Positions 53,206 to 62,256 of a stretch of 64,000 nucleotides of DNA are shown in pieces (the first letter of the stretch is position 1; each line of letters opens with the position of its first letter). The position numbers were made by a program, and so were the translations under genes. The notes below the pieces were generated by a model that was not told the origin of the DNA, made no database searches, and saw only the letters and a program-made list of their open reading frames with translations. Origin of the DNA: Flavonifractor sp052065355 (lineage in GTDB: Bacteria; Bacillota; Clostridia; Oscillospirales; Oscillospiraceae); assembly GCF_052065355.1 (NCBI RefSeq), contig NZ_JBQHUF010000013.1, positions 41,652 through 105,651 of the forward strand, in the 5' to 3' direction.

Positions 53206-55302
53206 ATGAAATGTACATCAAGTAGACGCATCCTGAGTACGCTGTTGGTCCTGCTCATGCTTGCAGGCTGCCTGCCCTTCTCCGCGCTGGCGGCAGGTAC
53301 AGAGAGGCCTGCCTGGGGAGCGGACGAAGGTTCGGAAATGCTTGTGCAAAACGGGCAGCAGAAAAACAGCGAAACAGGAAACCTGGCCTTGGGGTGTCCT
53401 GTGCTGGCCTCAGAGAGCGGGGACGGCACAACGCCCGAGACCGCAGTGGACGGAAAGTATGACAAACAGTGGGCCTCCGGCGATATGAAGCCCTCCGGCG
53501 CGGTGGAAGATACTGCCGAGCAGGCGGCGCAGTGGCTTCAGGTGGATCTGGGGGAAGGCACCCACGACATCAGCTCCATCAAGCTGTATTACAACATGAA
53601 GGTATGGCCCATGGTCTATGAGATCCAGACCTCGCCCACCGGCGGCGCGGACGCGGAGGACTGGAGAACGGTAGTGCGGGTAGAGCGCGCTTCCTTTGAC
53701 GGCGCGGTCAAAAATGCCGATGGCCAGAACGTGGCGGATGAAACCGGCAACACCAATCCGGCTACGGCTGCCAACGTGGACGTCATTACATCTGAGAGCG
53801 TTCCCGGCCTTCAGATCACGACCGTGGACCGGTATGTCCGCTTTTACTGTGAAAAGGTAAATGCAAAGGCGCCCGGCGTCAATGTCAATCTGAAGGAGAT
53901 CGAGATTTACGGGCCGGTAGCTCCGGATGAAGAGGCACCTTCCACCCCTGCGGGTCTTTCTGCTGAGCCTACCAGCGACGGGGCCGTGCTGACCTGGAGC
54001 CCGGCAACGGATAACGTCGGGGTGACCGGCTACAAGGTGTACGTAGGAGATGAAAGCGATCCCAGAGGCACTCCTACGGCGGAGACCTTTACCCTGACGG
54101 GCCTGGCGTCTGAAACGGAGTATACTGCAAAAGTAATCGCCTGCGACGGGGCGGGCAACGAATCGGAGCCTGCTACCATTAGCTTTACAACAGAGGCCGC
54201 CCCTCAGATTACCTGGGATGTGGAGTTCCGGGACGACTTTGAGGACGGAATCGATCCCAGCTGGACCGCCAAATATCCCACGGCGGAGACCAGCGAAGAT
54301 CAGGACCATACCACCGGTACCGGGAAGAGCTTCTCTGCCGGTGCGGAGCAGACTGCTCTGGTCTGGTCCAATGAAGACGTGCTGCACGGCGTCATCTCGG
54401 TGTGGTATTACGATACCATGCAGACGACCTCCGGCGTCACGCTTCATGTGGCGTTCGTGGAGAGTTCGGATGCTCCCGGTAAGATGGCGGGTATCGGCAT
54501 CAACAGCAAACAGAACAAGGGCCAATATATGATGCGCTATCCGGGTGCAGGTAATTACAAGGCCACGGGTGTTGCGCGGACGGCTGGCTGGCATGAGTTC
54601 AAATGGGACTGCTCCGACGGCCAGAGCCTGAAGATGTACATCGACGGGAAGCTGATCAACACAGCTACCGATATCACGTCCTTTAATAAACTGACCTTTG
54701 GTGACGACTGGACCAATCCGCAGGGCGTTGCCCCCGGCTATTATGACGACATTTCCATCCAGGGCAATGTCTATGTGCCGCCCGTGGACGCCGGTTCGGA
54801 GATGGACAAGATCACCGCGCTGCCCGCCATCGGCGAGGCGGATACCCAGATCCCCCTGCCCGAGGTGGCTGAGGGATATACGCTGAAGGTCGTCGGCAGC
54901 GAGCTGGAACAGATCGTGTCCAATGACGGCACCATTCTGGGCACCAATATCGGCCAGCGGCGGGTGACGCTGCTGCTGGAGCTGAGCAGCGATACCGATC
55001 CCGAGGACACTGCGCGGAAGAATATCGATGTGACCATCCCGGACCACAGCGGCAGCGCCGCCTATGAGGGGACCGGCTGGTTTGACAGCTGCGGTGCCAA
55101 TGCCAAGCCCGGCATTGTGCCCTCCGTGCAGGAGTGGTTTGGCTACGACGGAGAATTTACGCTGACGGACGGCTCCAAAATCGTAATCAACGACCCCGCC
55201 GATTTGGGCCTGAGCAAGGTGGCCGACCACATGGCGGAGGCAGTGGAGGAGATCAGCGGGGTCACCCTGGCCGTTTGCTTATGTGTGATAAAGAAGCAAT
55301 AG
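53206..55302 (+). CDS. Secreted F5/8C-FN3-GH20-like protein, C-terminus lost to insertion
   Basis: An open frame of 698 aa. Residues 1-29 are a signal peptide (a lipobox-like LAGC lies within it; the ALA-A site favours cleavage). About 60-245 is an F5/8 type C (discoidin) carbohydrate-binding domain, 246-333 a fibronectin type III domain, 340-525 a LamG/concanavalin-like domain. From about 640 begins a GH20-type N-terminal domain (VPSVQEWFGYDGEFTLTDG). The protein stops abruptly after GVTLAV with the foreign tail CLCVIKKQ, where a mobile element begins, and the catalytic barrel is missing. The intact gene was probably a cell-surface beta-hexosaminidase acting on mucin or host glycans. TetR-controlled. 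Confidence 0.85.
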   Translation: MKCTSSRRILSTLLVLLMLAGCLPFSALAAGTERPAWGADEGSEMLVQNGQQKNSETGNLALGCPVLASESGDGTTPETAVDGKYDKQWASGDMKPSGAVEDTAEQAAQWLQVDLGEGTHDISSIKLYYNMKVWPMVYEIQTSPTGGADAEDWRTVVRVERASFDGAVKNADGQNVADETGNTNPATAANVDVITSESVPGLQITTVDRYVRFYCEKVNAKAPGVNVNLKEIEIYGPVAPDEEAPSTPAGLSAEPTSDGAVLTWSPATDNVGVTGYKVYVGDESDPRGTPTAETFTLTGLASETEYTAKVIACDGAGNESEPATISFTTEAAPQITWDVEFRDDFEDGIDPSWTAKYPTAETSEDQDHTTGTGKSFSAGAEQTALVWSNEDVLHGVISVWYYDTMQTTSGVTLHVAFVESSDAPGKMAGIGINSKQNKGQYMMRYPGAGNYKATGVARTAGWHEFKWDCSDGQSLKMYIDGKLINTATDITSFNKLTFGDDWTNPQGVAPGYYDDISIQGNVYVPPVDAGSEMDKITALPAIGEADTQIPLPEVAEGYTLKVVGSELEQIVSNDGTILGTNIGQRRVTLLLELSSDTDPEDTARKNIDVTIPDHSGSAAYEGTGWFDSCGANAKPGIVPSVQEWFGYDGEFTLTDGSKIVINDPADLGLSKVADHMAEAVEEISGVTLAVCLCVIKKQ

Positions 55303-55324
55303 AAGTGCAAAAAATTTTGCCGTT

Positions 55325-55357
55325 CCTATCCGACACTTGGCCATTGTGTCGGATAGG
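55325..55357. terminator. 12-bp hairpin near the element's left end
   Basis: Arms 55325-55336 and 55346-55357 pair perfectly (CCTATCCGACAC and complement). It lies just past the recombinase stop and could end its transcript, although no U-tract is obvious. Confidence 0.45.
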
Positions 55358-55365
55358 TCGGGCGG

Positions 55366-56982
55366 TTATTCGGGCAAGTCAATCTTGCCGACAAAGCTGT
55401 AATAAATCTCAATGTCCTGCCTGCGGGTGCCGTTCTCATCATAGCTGCACTCATGCACCACAATTTTCTCGATCATTTCCCGCAAGAGAGTGGGGGTCAG
55501 TTCTTCAAAGGCAAGGTGCTTGCGGACAATGCCCATAAATTTCTCGGCGTTGACGGTAGCTGCCTGTGACTTGTCCAGTTCGGCTTGCAGGGCGGCGGCT
55601 CTCTTTTTCAGCTCCGCTTGCTCGGCTTCGTAGTCAGCCGACAGTTCCATGAAACGCTCATCGCTGATTTTGCCGTTTACATTGTCCTCATACAGCCGCT
55701 TGATAATGCGGCTGATTTCAGAAATGCGTTCCTGCGCCTGTTCAAGCTGCTTGATGGCTGCGGCGGTCTTTCGCTTGCCGCCGATCTCGTTCTGCTGGAC
55801 AAGTAGTTTCACAAACCGGCTCTCATGCTTGGCTGCGTATTCGGTCACTTGCCGGAGATTTGCCAGGACACCAGCGGTCAACAGATCGGTGCGGATAAAG
55901 TGCGCCGTACAGTTGCGGGTGCGCTTCTTGTAGCTGCCGCAGATGTAGCAGTCCTGTTTGCGGTCTTTGTTCTGATACCGCTGCTGATACAGCACATGGC
56001 CGCAGTCGGCGCAGAACAAAATCCCGGAGAACAGCCCCACTTCATCGTAGCGGTTCGGGCGTTTGCGCTGTTTGCGTAACTCCTGCACCCGTTCCCATGT
56101 TTCCTTGTCGATGATCGGCTCATGGTGGTTCTCGAAAATGGCCTGCTTCTCGACGGGGTTCTCTATGCTGTGCTTGACCTTATAAGAAGGCTTTTCCGTT
56201 TTGAAGTTCACCAGACATCCGGTGTACTCTCGGTTTTCGAGGATATGAACGACGGTGTTGGTCGCCCATTTGCACTCATAGCCTGGGTGATAACGGCGGG
56301 TGCTGCCTGTCCGCTGATATTCCAGCGTCCCCGGCGTGGGGATTTGCTGCTCCGTCAGCATACGGGCAATCTTGGTCGGGCCGTTCCCGGCAAGGCAAAG
56401 CTGGTAAATCTGCTGCACCACCGGGGCGGCTTCCTCGTCTATAATAAAATTCTCGTCCTCGTCCATCACATAGCCGTAAACCGGCTTGCTGGTAACAGGC
56501 TTGCCGCTCATGCCTTTTGACTTTTTCACTGCCTTGATTTTCTTGCTCGTATCTCTCACCAGCCATTCATTGAACAGATTTCGCAGCGGGGTAAAATCGT
56601 TGTCCATGCCCTCGCTGGCACTGTCCACATTATCGTTGACAGCGATAAAACGCACACCCTTTTGAGGGAACAGCATTTCCGTGTAAAACCCTACCTGCAA
56701 GTAGTTTCGCCCTAACCGGCTCATGTCCTTGACGATGACCGTACCCACTTTCCCGGCTTCAATGTCCGCAAGCATGGCTTGAAATCCGGGCCGCTGGAAG
56801 TTCGCGCCGGAAAAACCGTCGTCGGTGTACCAGCGCAGATTGGTAAAGCCGTTCTGTTTTGCGTAGGTTTCGAGTATCCTTTTTTGGTTCGATATGGAAT
56901 TACTCTCGCCTTGCAATTCATCCTCGTGGGACAATCTCGGATAAAGGGCGGTAATGAGGTTTTGGGTGGCTTGTCTTAACAT
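55366..56982 (-). CDS. Large serine recombinase (TnpX-like)
   Basis: A 538-aa large serine recombinase. The N-terminal resolvase domain (about 1-155) has catalytic S18 (YPRLSHED) and the VGTVIVKDMSRLGRN motif with its Arg. A recombinase domain follows (about 165-280, PVYGYVMDEDENFIID), then a zinc ribbon (CADCG with CYICG near 330-350), a coiled coil (about 400-470) and a DUF4368-like end. It performs excision and integration of the element. It lies at the left end, reading inward-to-end, as in Tn4451-family and related elements. Intact and of normal length. Confidence 0.93.
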   Translation of the reverse strand: MLRQATQNLITALYPRLSHEDELQGESNSISNQKRILETYAKQNGFTNLRWYTDDGFSGANFQRPGFQAMLADIEAGKVGTVIVKDMSRLGRNYLQVGFYTEMLFPQKGVRFIAVNDNVDSASEGMDNDFTPLRNLFNEWLVRDTSKKIKAVKKSKGMSGKPVTSKPVYGYVMDEDENFIIDEEAAPVVQQIYQLCLAGNGPTKIARMLTEQQIPTPGTLEYQRTGSTRRYHPGYECKWATNTVVHILENREYTGCLVNFKTEKPSYKVKHSIENPVEKQAIFENHHEPIIDKETWERVQELRKQRKRPNRYDEVGLFSGILFCADCGHVLYQQRYQNKDRKQDCYICGSYKKRTRNCTAHFIRTDLLTAGVLANLRQVTEYAAKHESRFVKLLVQQNEIGGKRKTAAAIKQLEQAQERISEISRIIKRLYEDNVNGKISDERFMELSADYEAEQAELKKRAAALQAELDKSQAATVNAEKFMGIVRKHLAFEELTPTLLREMIEKIVVHECSYDENGTRRQDIEIYYSFVGKIDLPE

Positions 56983-57004
56983 AAAATCCTCCGTTTCCGA
57001 CAGC

Positions 57005-57052
57005 CAGCCCCACTATTCCGTGGTTTCATTGTACCACGGAACGGCGGGGGCT
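57005..57052. repeat. Interrupted inverted repeat upstream of the recombinase
   Basis: TTCCGTGGT (57016-57024) pairs with ACCACGGAA (57033-57041) over an 8-nt loop, and an outer CAGCCCC/GGGGCTG (57005-57011 with 57046-57052) extends it. It lies just before the recombinase start and may bind a regulator or form a mRNA leader. Confidence 0.5.
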
Positions 57053-57207
57053 GTACAGCGGCAAAAGCGTTAAATTTGCTTCTTTACAGCTTTTCAATTT
57101 TCCGATTTTTATGGTATGGGTTGTCGTCCCATATTTGCAGTAGAAAAGTTCATAACTCCGTGGTATACTCTGATTTAACAAAAAAATCAGAAGTTAAAGG
57201 AGAAAAC

Positions 57208-57408
57208 ATGAAGTATACAATAGATGAATTAACCGCGGCCAAAAGGCAAATTGATTCAACTCTGCACAAGCTAAGAGAAACAGTAAAAACATTTGAATCA
57301 AAGGATAATTCCGAGCGTTATAAATCACAAATCACATTGGCAAAGAGAAGAATAAAAGCCTTTGAAATTGCAAATTATTTTATAGAGAATGAGATTAAGA
57401 ATTGCTAA
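57208..57408 (+). CDS. Small helical protein of unknown function (66 aa)
   Basis: A 66-aa Lys/Glu-rich, probably coiled-coil protein beginning MKYTIDELTAAKRQIDSTLH. ATG 57208 follows AAAGGAG, and a TATACT -10 lies upstream near 57162. It is on the plus strand, opposite to most element genes. AT-rich compared with its neighbours. Small proteins of this kind are common in Firmicute mobile elements; the role is unknown. Confidence 0.6.
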   Translation: MKYTIDELTAAKRQIDSTLHKLRETVKTFESKDNSERYKSQITLAKRRIKAFEIANYFIENEIKNC

Positions 57409-57472
57409 AGCACTTCCGATTTTCGTTCCAGCGGTCATGCTCCCTGGCATGGCCGCTTTTCCATGCCCCGGT

Positions 57473-57667
57473 TCACGCCGGATAAGTCGGCTCCTGTGTA
57501 GCAGCGGCTTCCGCTTCCAGTACCCGCGCCATTTTGTCGGCGGCTGTGGTTGTGGTGTCTTTCTTGAAATAGCCGGACACGACAAGGACGGAATTGCCCA
57601 TGCGGATTTCCGTCACACAGTCAGGGCGGCGGGTGGTGCGGGTGTCGTGCTGCTTGTTATCTGCCAT
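57473..57667 (-). CDS. TnpW-family transposon protein
   Basis: A 64-aa protein of the transposon-encoded TnpW type (named from Tn4451), with VTEIRMGNSVLVVSGYFKK and an acidic tail. ATG 57667 follows AAAGGAG. Function unknown, but it is a marker of this element class. It follows the DnaC-like gene by 14 nt. Confidence 0.75.
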   Translation of the reverse strand: MADNKQHDTRTTRRPDCVTEIRMGNSVLVVSGYFKKDTTTTAADKMARVLEAEAAATQEPTYPA

Positions 57668-57681
57668 AGGCAATACTCCTT

Positions 57682-58524
57682 TCAGTCGGTAATCAGTTTC
57701 TTCATGCTCTCCATTTTCCGCTTGGCGGTTTCCTGCCGGAAGTTGTCGCCGGTAAAGCGTACCGGGACGCACATGGAAAGCAGGCGGTCATAAATCCGGG
57801 AATGGGCGGTGTCCTCCGGGTTGTGCAGGTCGTCCAGCGTAAGGTTGGTCGTGACGATCAGCGGCTTGCCGCTGCGGTAACGGCTGTCAATCACATTGAA
57901 CACCTGTTCCAGCCCGTATTCCGTCCCGCGTTCCATGCCGAAGTCGTCAAGGATCAGCAGCGGATAACGACAAAGGCGGGAAATGTACTCGTTGCGCCCC
58001 TCAAAGCTGGCGGCAAGGTCATTGAGGATAAGAGCAAAGTTCGTCATGCGGACGGGGATTTCTTTCTCCATGAGGGCGTTTGCGATACAGCCTGCAAGGT
58101 AGCTTTTGCCGGTGCCTACGCCGCCCCAGAACAGGCAGCCGATATTGTCTGTCCGCATATCTTCCCAATGCTCCACATACCGGCGGGCAAGCCCGGTCTG
58201 CGGGTTCCTGCCGTTGTCGTTCTCGAAAGTCCAGTCCCGCATGGTGGGGTCGGTAAAGCCCCGGCGTTTCAGTTCTTCCACGGTGTCAAGGTGTCTGCGC
58301 CGCTTTTCGGCGGCTTCCCGTTCCTCGCGGGCGGTTCTCTGGCAGTCGCACTCTGCCGGGTGGCGGTCGCGCCCGAAGATAGCGGCCTTATCCGGCGCAA
58401 AATAGGCTTCTTTCGGCTTGCGGCACTTGCCGCAGTACAGTAAACCGTCCTCGCCGGTGTAGTCCTCCGGCTCCGGGATGGTGGTCGTCATATTCTCCAA
58501 AACCGCGTTGATTTCATTCTTCAT
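57682..58524 (-). CDS. DnaC/IstB-like AAA+ ATPase
   Basis: A 280-aa AAA+ ATPase of the DnaC/IstB type. An N-terminal Cys cluster (CGKCRKP and CDCQ, about residues 30-60) is followed by the ATPase core: Walker A GGVGTGKS, Walker B LLILDDFG, and NLTLDDL with the sensor Arg region further on. In mobile elements it loads the helicase during element replication. It lies directly after the RepA gene and overlaps its end, so the two likely work together. Confidence 0.9.
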   Translation of the reverse strand: MKNEINAVLENMTTTIPEPEDYTGEDGLLYCGKCRKPKEAYFAPDKAAIFGRDRHPAECDCQRTAREEREAAEKRRRHLDTVEELKRRGFTDPTMRDWTFENDNGRNPQTGLARRYVEHWEDMRTDNIGCLFWGGVGTGKSYLAGCIANALMEKEIPVRMTNFALILNDLAASFEGRNEYISRLCRYPLLILDDFGMERGTEYGLEQVFNVIDSRYRSGKPLIVTTNLTLDDLHNPEDTAHSRIYDRLLSMCVPVRFTGDNFRQETAKRKMESMKKLITD

Positions 58525-59315
58525 AAACTCTCGCCCTCCTTGCATGAGTAGTCTGGTATGCCCTTTTTAGGGGCTTCCTTTTTGTCGTTCCCCGCCCATA
58601 TCCGCAGGGCGGCGGCATAGTTCTGGTAGCTTTTCCCGTTGGCGGCAAGGTAGCGGCTCATTTCCTCGATGAACCGTTCCAGCCTGTCAGGGTACTCTGC
58701 CTGCAACTCGTCGTATTCGGTCTGTGACAGAAAAATATTTCCATATCGGCCATAGGGCGCGGACGGCCCCCCACTCACTCCCTTTGTTTGGCTCTCTGTA
58801 AGGTTGTTTATAGTAGTTTGGTTAGGGGACGGTTTTCCGACCATCATAAGGTCGGTTTTCTGACCATCAGTAGGACGGTTTTCCGGCTCTATGAGGGGCG
58901 GACTTCCGGCCATCAGTTGGTCTGAAAACTGTACCTGTGGCACTGGCGGTACTTTGACATAAAGCCGGTTCGGTGCGGAGAAGCCGCCCCGTTCCCGTTC
59001 CAACAGCCCCGCCGTGTCCAGTTCATTAAGCGCCCCCTTGATGGTGGTGCTGCCTTTATCCAGTATTTCTGCTATCTCCGCGATGGGATAGATAATATAA
59101 ATCCTGCCCTCGTCGTCCAGCCACTTGTTTTTCTGGGAGAGGGTGGAACGGTCTAACAGCAGCGAATACAGCAGCTTGGCGGTCTGTGAAATCTCCATTT
59201 TCAGCAGGAAACGGGGATACGGCAGATAGGCGGGCAGCCGCGTGTCTGCCCTGATATAATCAGCGATAGGATCACCTCCCTGTGTTCGGGTTGATTTTGG
59301 CGTATTGTCACGCAT
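58521..59315 (-). CDS. Replication initiator protein A (RepA N-terminal type)
   Basis: A protein of about 264 aa of the replication-initiator-A family with a winged-helix N-terminal part (RFLLKMEISQTAKLLYSLLL, EIAEILDKGSTTIKGALNEL). It probably binds the element's replication origin. ATG 59315 (MRDNTPKS) is chosen; a longer in-frame start exists but lacks a ribosome site. Overlaps the start of the DnaC-like gene by 4 nt. Confidence 0.85.
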   Translation of the reverse strand: MRDNTPKSTRTQGGDPIADYIRADTRLPAYLPYPRFLLKMEISQTAKLLYSLLLDRSTLSQKNKWLDDEGRIYIIYPIAEIAEILDKGSTTIKGALNELDTAGLLERERGGFSAPNRLYVKVPPVPQVQFSDQLMAGSPPLIEPENRPTDGQKTDLMMVGKPSPNQTTINNLTESQTKGVSGGPSAPYGRYGNIFLSQTEYDELQAEYPDRLERFIEEMSRYLAANGKSYQNYAAALRIWAGNDKKEAPKKGIPDYSCKEGESL

Positions 59316-59387
59316 TAAAACGCCGTTTCCGGGGGAAAAGGATAAATGTATCGCGTACCCTTTGACACCCACGAAAAAAGCCTTGAT

Positions 59388-59774
59388 TTATGCGGGTTTG
59401 AAAGGCTCTAAAGCGTGACATCTCTGCCTTTGTTTCCGCTTTCTCTCGGCGGCTTTGATTTTCTTCATGCGCCCGGCGCAGTCGGGGCAGTATTTTCCCC
59501 GGTTGGATTTGGGGACAAAGGCCGCCCCGCAGACGGCACACCGTTTCCGGCTTCCCCGGCACAAGAGGGCTGCGGCCAGCTCCCCGTCAAGGGGCAGGAC
59601 AGCCACACGGAACCAGTGGCACATGAGGGAAAAGGAAATGCTCTGGACGCACACGCAAGGCTCCCCGTCGTCCAATAGCAGGCAGTTCCCCTCATCGTAG
59701 TTACAGCACTCATGTACCAGCCGCCGCGCCCGCCGGTGCTGGCGGTAGTCCATGTGGGGCAGGTTATCGCTCAT
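59388..59774 (-). CDS. Cysteine-rich VLP-type protein
   Basis: A 128-aa protein beginning MSDNLPHMDY with many Cys: HECCNYDEGNCLLLDDGEPC in the N-terminal half, and a C-terminal zinc-finger-like CAVCGAAF plus CPDCAGRM followed by a basic tail. Named after similar proteins in conjugative elements; the function is unknown. It starts inside the last codons of the relaxase gene. Confidence 0.82.
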   Translation of the reverse strand: MSDNLPHMDYRQHRRARRLVHECCNYDEGNCLLLDDGEPCVCVQSISFSLMCHWFRVAVLPLDGELAAALLCRGSRKRCAVCGAAFVPKSNRGKYCPDCAGRMKKIKAAERKRKQRQRCHALEPFKPA

Positions 59775-61398
59775 GGCTCTGCTCCTTTCTGCGGTGCGGC
59801 TCGTCCCGGCGCAAAATCTGGTCGATGTTCCGCTTGACGGTCTGCAACTCCTTGAACCGCTGTTTCTGTTCGTGATAGGTGTTATACAGGCCGTCTTTCT
59901 CGGAGATAAGCTGCTCGATCTCGGCCTGCAACGCTTTCCGGGCGGGCAGCTTGGTAATGCCATGCGCCTTGAAATACCGGGCTGCTGCGTCGGCTATGAT
60001 AAAATCGCTCTCATGGGCCTGCCGGTATGCGGCGCGGGCTTTCTCGGATTTCTGTGCCCGCAGCCCGTCGCGGGCGGCCTTGGTCTGGGCGTAGGCCAAC
60101 ACCTGCCGCTGCAACTTCTTTTTCCCTTGCAGCTTCGTTTCCAGTGCTTTCAGTTCGCCGCTGGTCTGGCGCATTTTCTGATAGGCGGTGTCAACGGCGG
60201 CTTCTAACTGCTCCGGGGAAGTAAAGCCGTATTGCTGGTAGACGGACAGCGTTTTGGCGGCCTGCTTCAGATTGTGTATCTTCGCCCAGCGTTCATAGCC
60301 CCGGCCTTTGCCCTCGGCCATTTTCTGCTCAATGTCCACAAGCCGCTGCACTCCGTCCTGTTTCGGGGCGGCTATCTCGGCTCTGGCAACCTGCAAGCGG
60401 TCTTTTATGGTGCGTGGGGGATCGGGGGATCTGGCTGGCGCTTCGGCTGCTCTGGCGGCGTTTTGCTCTAAAACGGCAAAGACAGCGGCGCGGTCAAAAT
60501 CGTCGCCCAGCTTCCGGGCGGTAATTGGCTTTGTCCTGTCCGGCGTGAGGTAGGAAAGCCGCCCCCGGCTCTCCTTGACGGTCACACCCTCCTGCAGCAA
60601 CAGAGAGGAAAACTCGTCAAAGCTGGCGGCGGTGGCAAGGGCTTTCCGTAGGGTCTGCCGCAGCTTCTCCTTGTTCGTTTCAAACTTGGTCTGCCGGGGC
60701 GTGATACTATCGGCAATCATGGGGGCGTTCTGCTTGTCCAGCGCGGCCTGTCCCTTTTTCTGCGCCCAATACTCCCGGTCGGTGACGCGGTTCTTGCTGC
60801 CGTTCAAGAGGTCGATTTGATAAAGCCCCTCCCGGTGGCACATCTCCATGACTTCGGATTTGAAGTAGCGCAGGGCAGCGTCGGTACATCGGTGCTTGCA
60901 GCCGACTTTCGTATCGGCCGGCCTGTCCATGTAGGGCAGGAACGGCACTTCCTCAATCCGCAGGCTGTTTATGACGATATGCACATGAATGTTGCCGCTG
61001 TGGTTATGCCCGTCCGGGTGGGTGCAGACAAGGGCCTGGTGGCCGGGAAAATGCTCTTTACAGAATTGTTCCCCCAACGCCTGCGCCCGGTCTACGGTCA
61101 GGCCGTTGTCCGGCCCGTCCCGCGGGTCAAAGCTGATGATGTAGTGGTGGCTTTTCACATCTTCCCGCCGCTGGTTTTTCTGATAGCGGAGATTGGCCCG
61201 CATACACGCAACGGCAAAATCCTCCCCGTCGCAGTTCAGCGTGGACAGCCGGTAGTCCTCGCGGGGGATAAGCCTGCCGGTTTCATCAAGGACGGGCTTC
61301 ATGGTAAACTCGTCATGCTCAAAGAGAAGATATTGCTCGGCGGCTCCGTAGTCGGCGTTTTTAGAGTTGATATGCTTGAGTGTTGCCAACCGCGTCAC
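59764..61398 (-). CDS. Relaxase/mobilization nuclease (MobP-type)
   Basis: A 544-aa relaxase. The N-terminal domain has the three-His metal motif in HNHSGNIHVHIVINS and a catalytic-Tyr candidate near the N-terminus (DYGAAEQYL). A Lys/Glu-rich coiled C-terminal half follows (about 330-540). It nicks oriT and pilots the strand during mobilization by a helper conjugation system. Starts within the MobC gene end (38-nt overlap). Length normal for element relaxases of gut Firmicutes. Confidence 0.92.
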   Translation of the reverse strand: MTRLATLKHINSKNADYGAAEQYLLFEHDEFTMKPVLDETGRLIPREDYRLSTLNCDGEDFAVACMRANLRYQKNQRREDVKSHHYIISFDPRDGPDNGLTVDRAQALGEQFCKEHFPGHQALVCTHPDGHNHSGNIHVHIVINSLRIEEVPFLPYMDRPADTKVGCKHRCTDAALRYFKSEVMEMCHREGLYQIDLLNGSKNRVTDREYWAQKKGQAALDKQNAPMIADSITPRQTKFETNKEKLRQTLRKALATAASFDEFSSLLLQEGVTVKESRGRLSYLTPDRTKPITARKLGDDFDRAAVFAVLEQNAARAAEAPARSPDPPRTIKDRLQVARAEIAAPKQDGVQRLVDIEQKMAEGKGRGYERWAKIHNLKQAAKTLSVYQQYGFTSPEQLEAAVDTAYQKMRQTSGELKALETKLQGKKKLQRQVLAYAQTKAARDGLRAQKSEKARAAYRQAHESDFIIADAAARYFKAHGITKLPARKALQAEIEQLISEKDGLYNTYHEQKQRFKELQTVKRNIDQILRRDEPHRRKEQSHER

Positions 61399-61759
61399 CT
61401 ACTTTCTTGAGGACTTCATACTTGAGGACGGCAAGGTCGGATATGGCGGCGCGTACCTCGCCGGAAAGGGTGTTGTAGGGTACGCCGTATTCGTTCAGAT
61501 ACCGGGCAATCTGATTGAGGTTGCCGCCGATCCTGCCGTACTCGGCTGTCAGCTTCCCGACAGCGGAAAGCAACTCGTCATTGACCGACGACACATGGAC
61601 AACCGGGCGTATGGTCGCCCGCCGTATCGCCTGCCGGAGAAATTCGGACTGGCTGATACCATAGGGCGCAAGCCGCGCTGTGAAGTCGGCATACTCATCT
61701 TCGGACAGCCGGGTTTTCACAACGCGGCTGCGGTGGGGCGTGTTGTATTTCTTTCGCAT
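61361..61759 (-). CDS. MobC-like relaxosome accessory protein
   Basis: A 132-aa protein beginning MRKKYNTPHRSRVVKTRLSE with a ribbon-helix-helix-like N-terminus and a helical C-terminus typical of MobC (ELLSAVGKLTAEYGRIGGNL then LNQIARYLNEYG). It binds oriT and helps the relaxase. ATG 61759 follows AAAGGAGG. It lies between the candidate oriT and the relaxase. Confidence 0.88.
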   Translation of the reverse strand: MRKKYNTPHRSRVVKTRLSEDEYADFTARLAPYGISQSEFLRQAIRRATIRPVVHVSSVNDELLSAVGKLTAEYGRIGGNLNQIARYLNEYGVPYNTLSGEVRAAISDLAVLKYEVLKKVGDAVGNTQAYQL

Positions 61760-61776
61760 GGTGTGACCTCCTTTCT

Positions 61777-61840
61777 CGCCCGTAAGGGCGCATGAGCAGG
61801 GTTTGGGGAAGGCACTCCCCAACAAGTTTCCCGCGAGGGG
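61777..61840. other. Candidate oriT
   Basis: Two stem-loops lie just upstream of mobC: CGCCC-GTAA-GGGCG (61777-61790) and TTGGGGA-6 nt-TCCCCAA (61803-61822), followed by a GTTTCCCGCGAGG stretch. Position beside mobC-relaxase and the paired hairpins fit an origin of transfer. The nick site cannot be read. The remaining region to about 62186 shows no gene. Confidence 0.5.
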
Positions 61841-62187
61841 CAAAACTGCAGAATTGCGGATTTTGGCACCGTGGTAGAAACTTGCTCTCCGTGACTGCAA
61901 ACTTTCTCTCACTTCCGTCCGCCACTTTTTTGGAAAACTGCAACCACAAAAGTTTGTTTCTCTTTTTCTGCTACTACTAATCCTGTAAAGGGCATTCCTG
62001 CCCGCTTTCGCTAAAATGACACCGGACGCAGTGGTTTCTACCCGGTGTTGGAGAAATCCTTTCTCTTTGCCCTCTACTACGGGTAAATGCTCCAAATGCC
62101 AAACACCAGGGCAGAAAAATTCCCTCCTCGCTTACTACTACAACCGGCAGGGGGCAAAATGGCCGGGAGCGGAGCCGGACAACAAAA

Positions 62188-62221
62188 AAAGCAGTAAATC
62201 TTTTTCAAGACTTACTGCTTT
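62188..62221 (-). terminator. Intrinsic terminator of the HTH/sigma-like operon
   Basis: A 10-bp stem (AAAGCAGTAA and complement) with a 14-nt loop, followed on the minus strand by a run of seven T. Confidence 0.75.
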
Positions 62222-62256
62222 CGCTGGCCGCGTCGGTGGCGGCTGGTATTCAGTTT

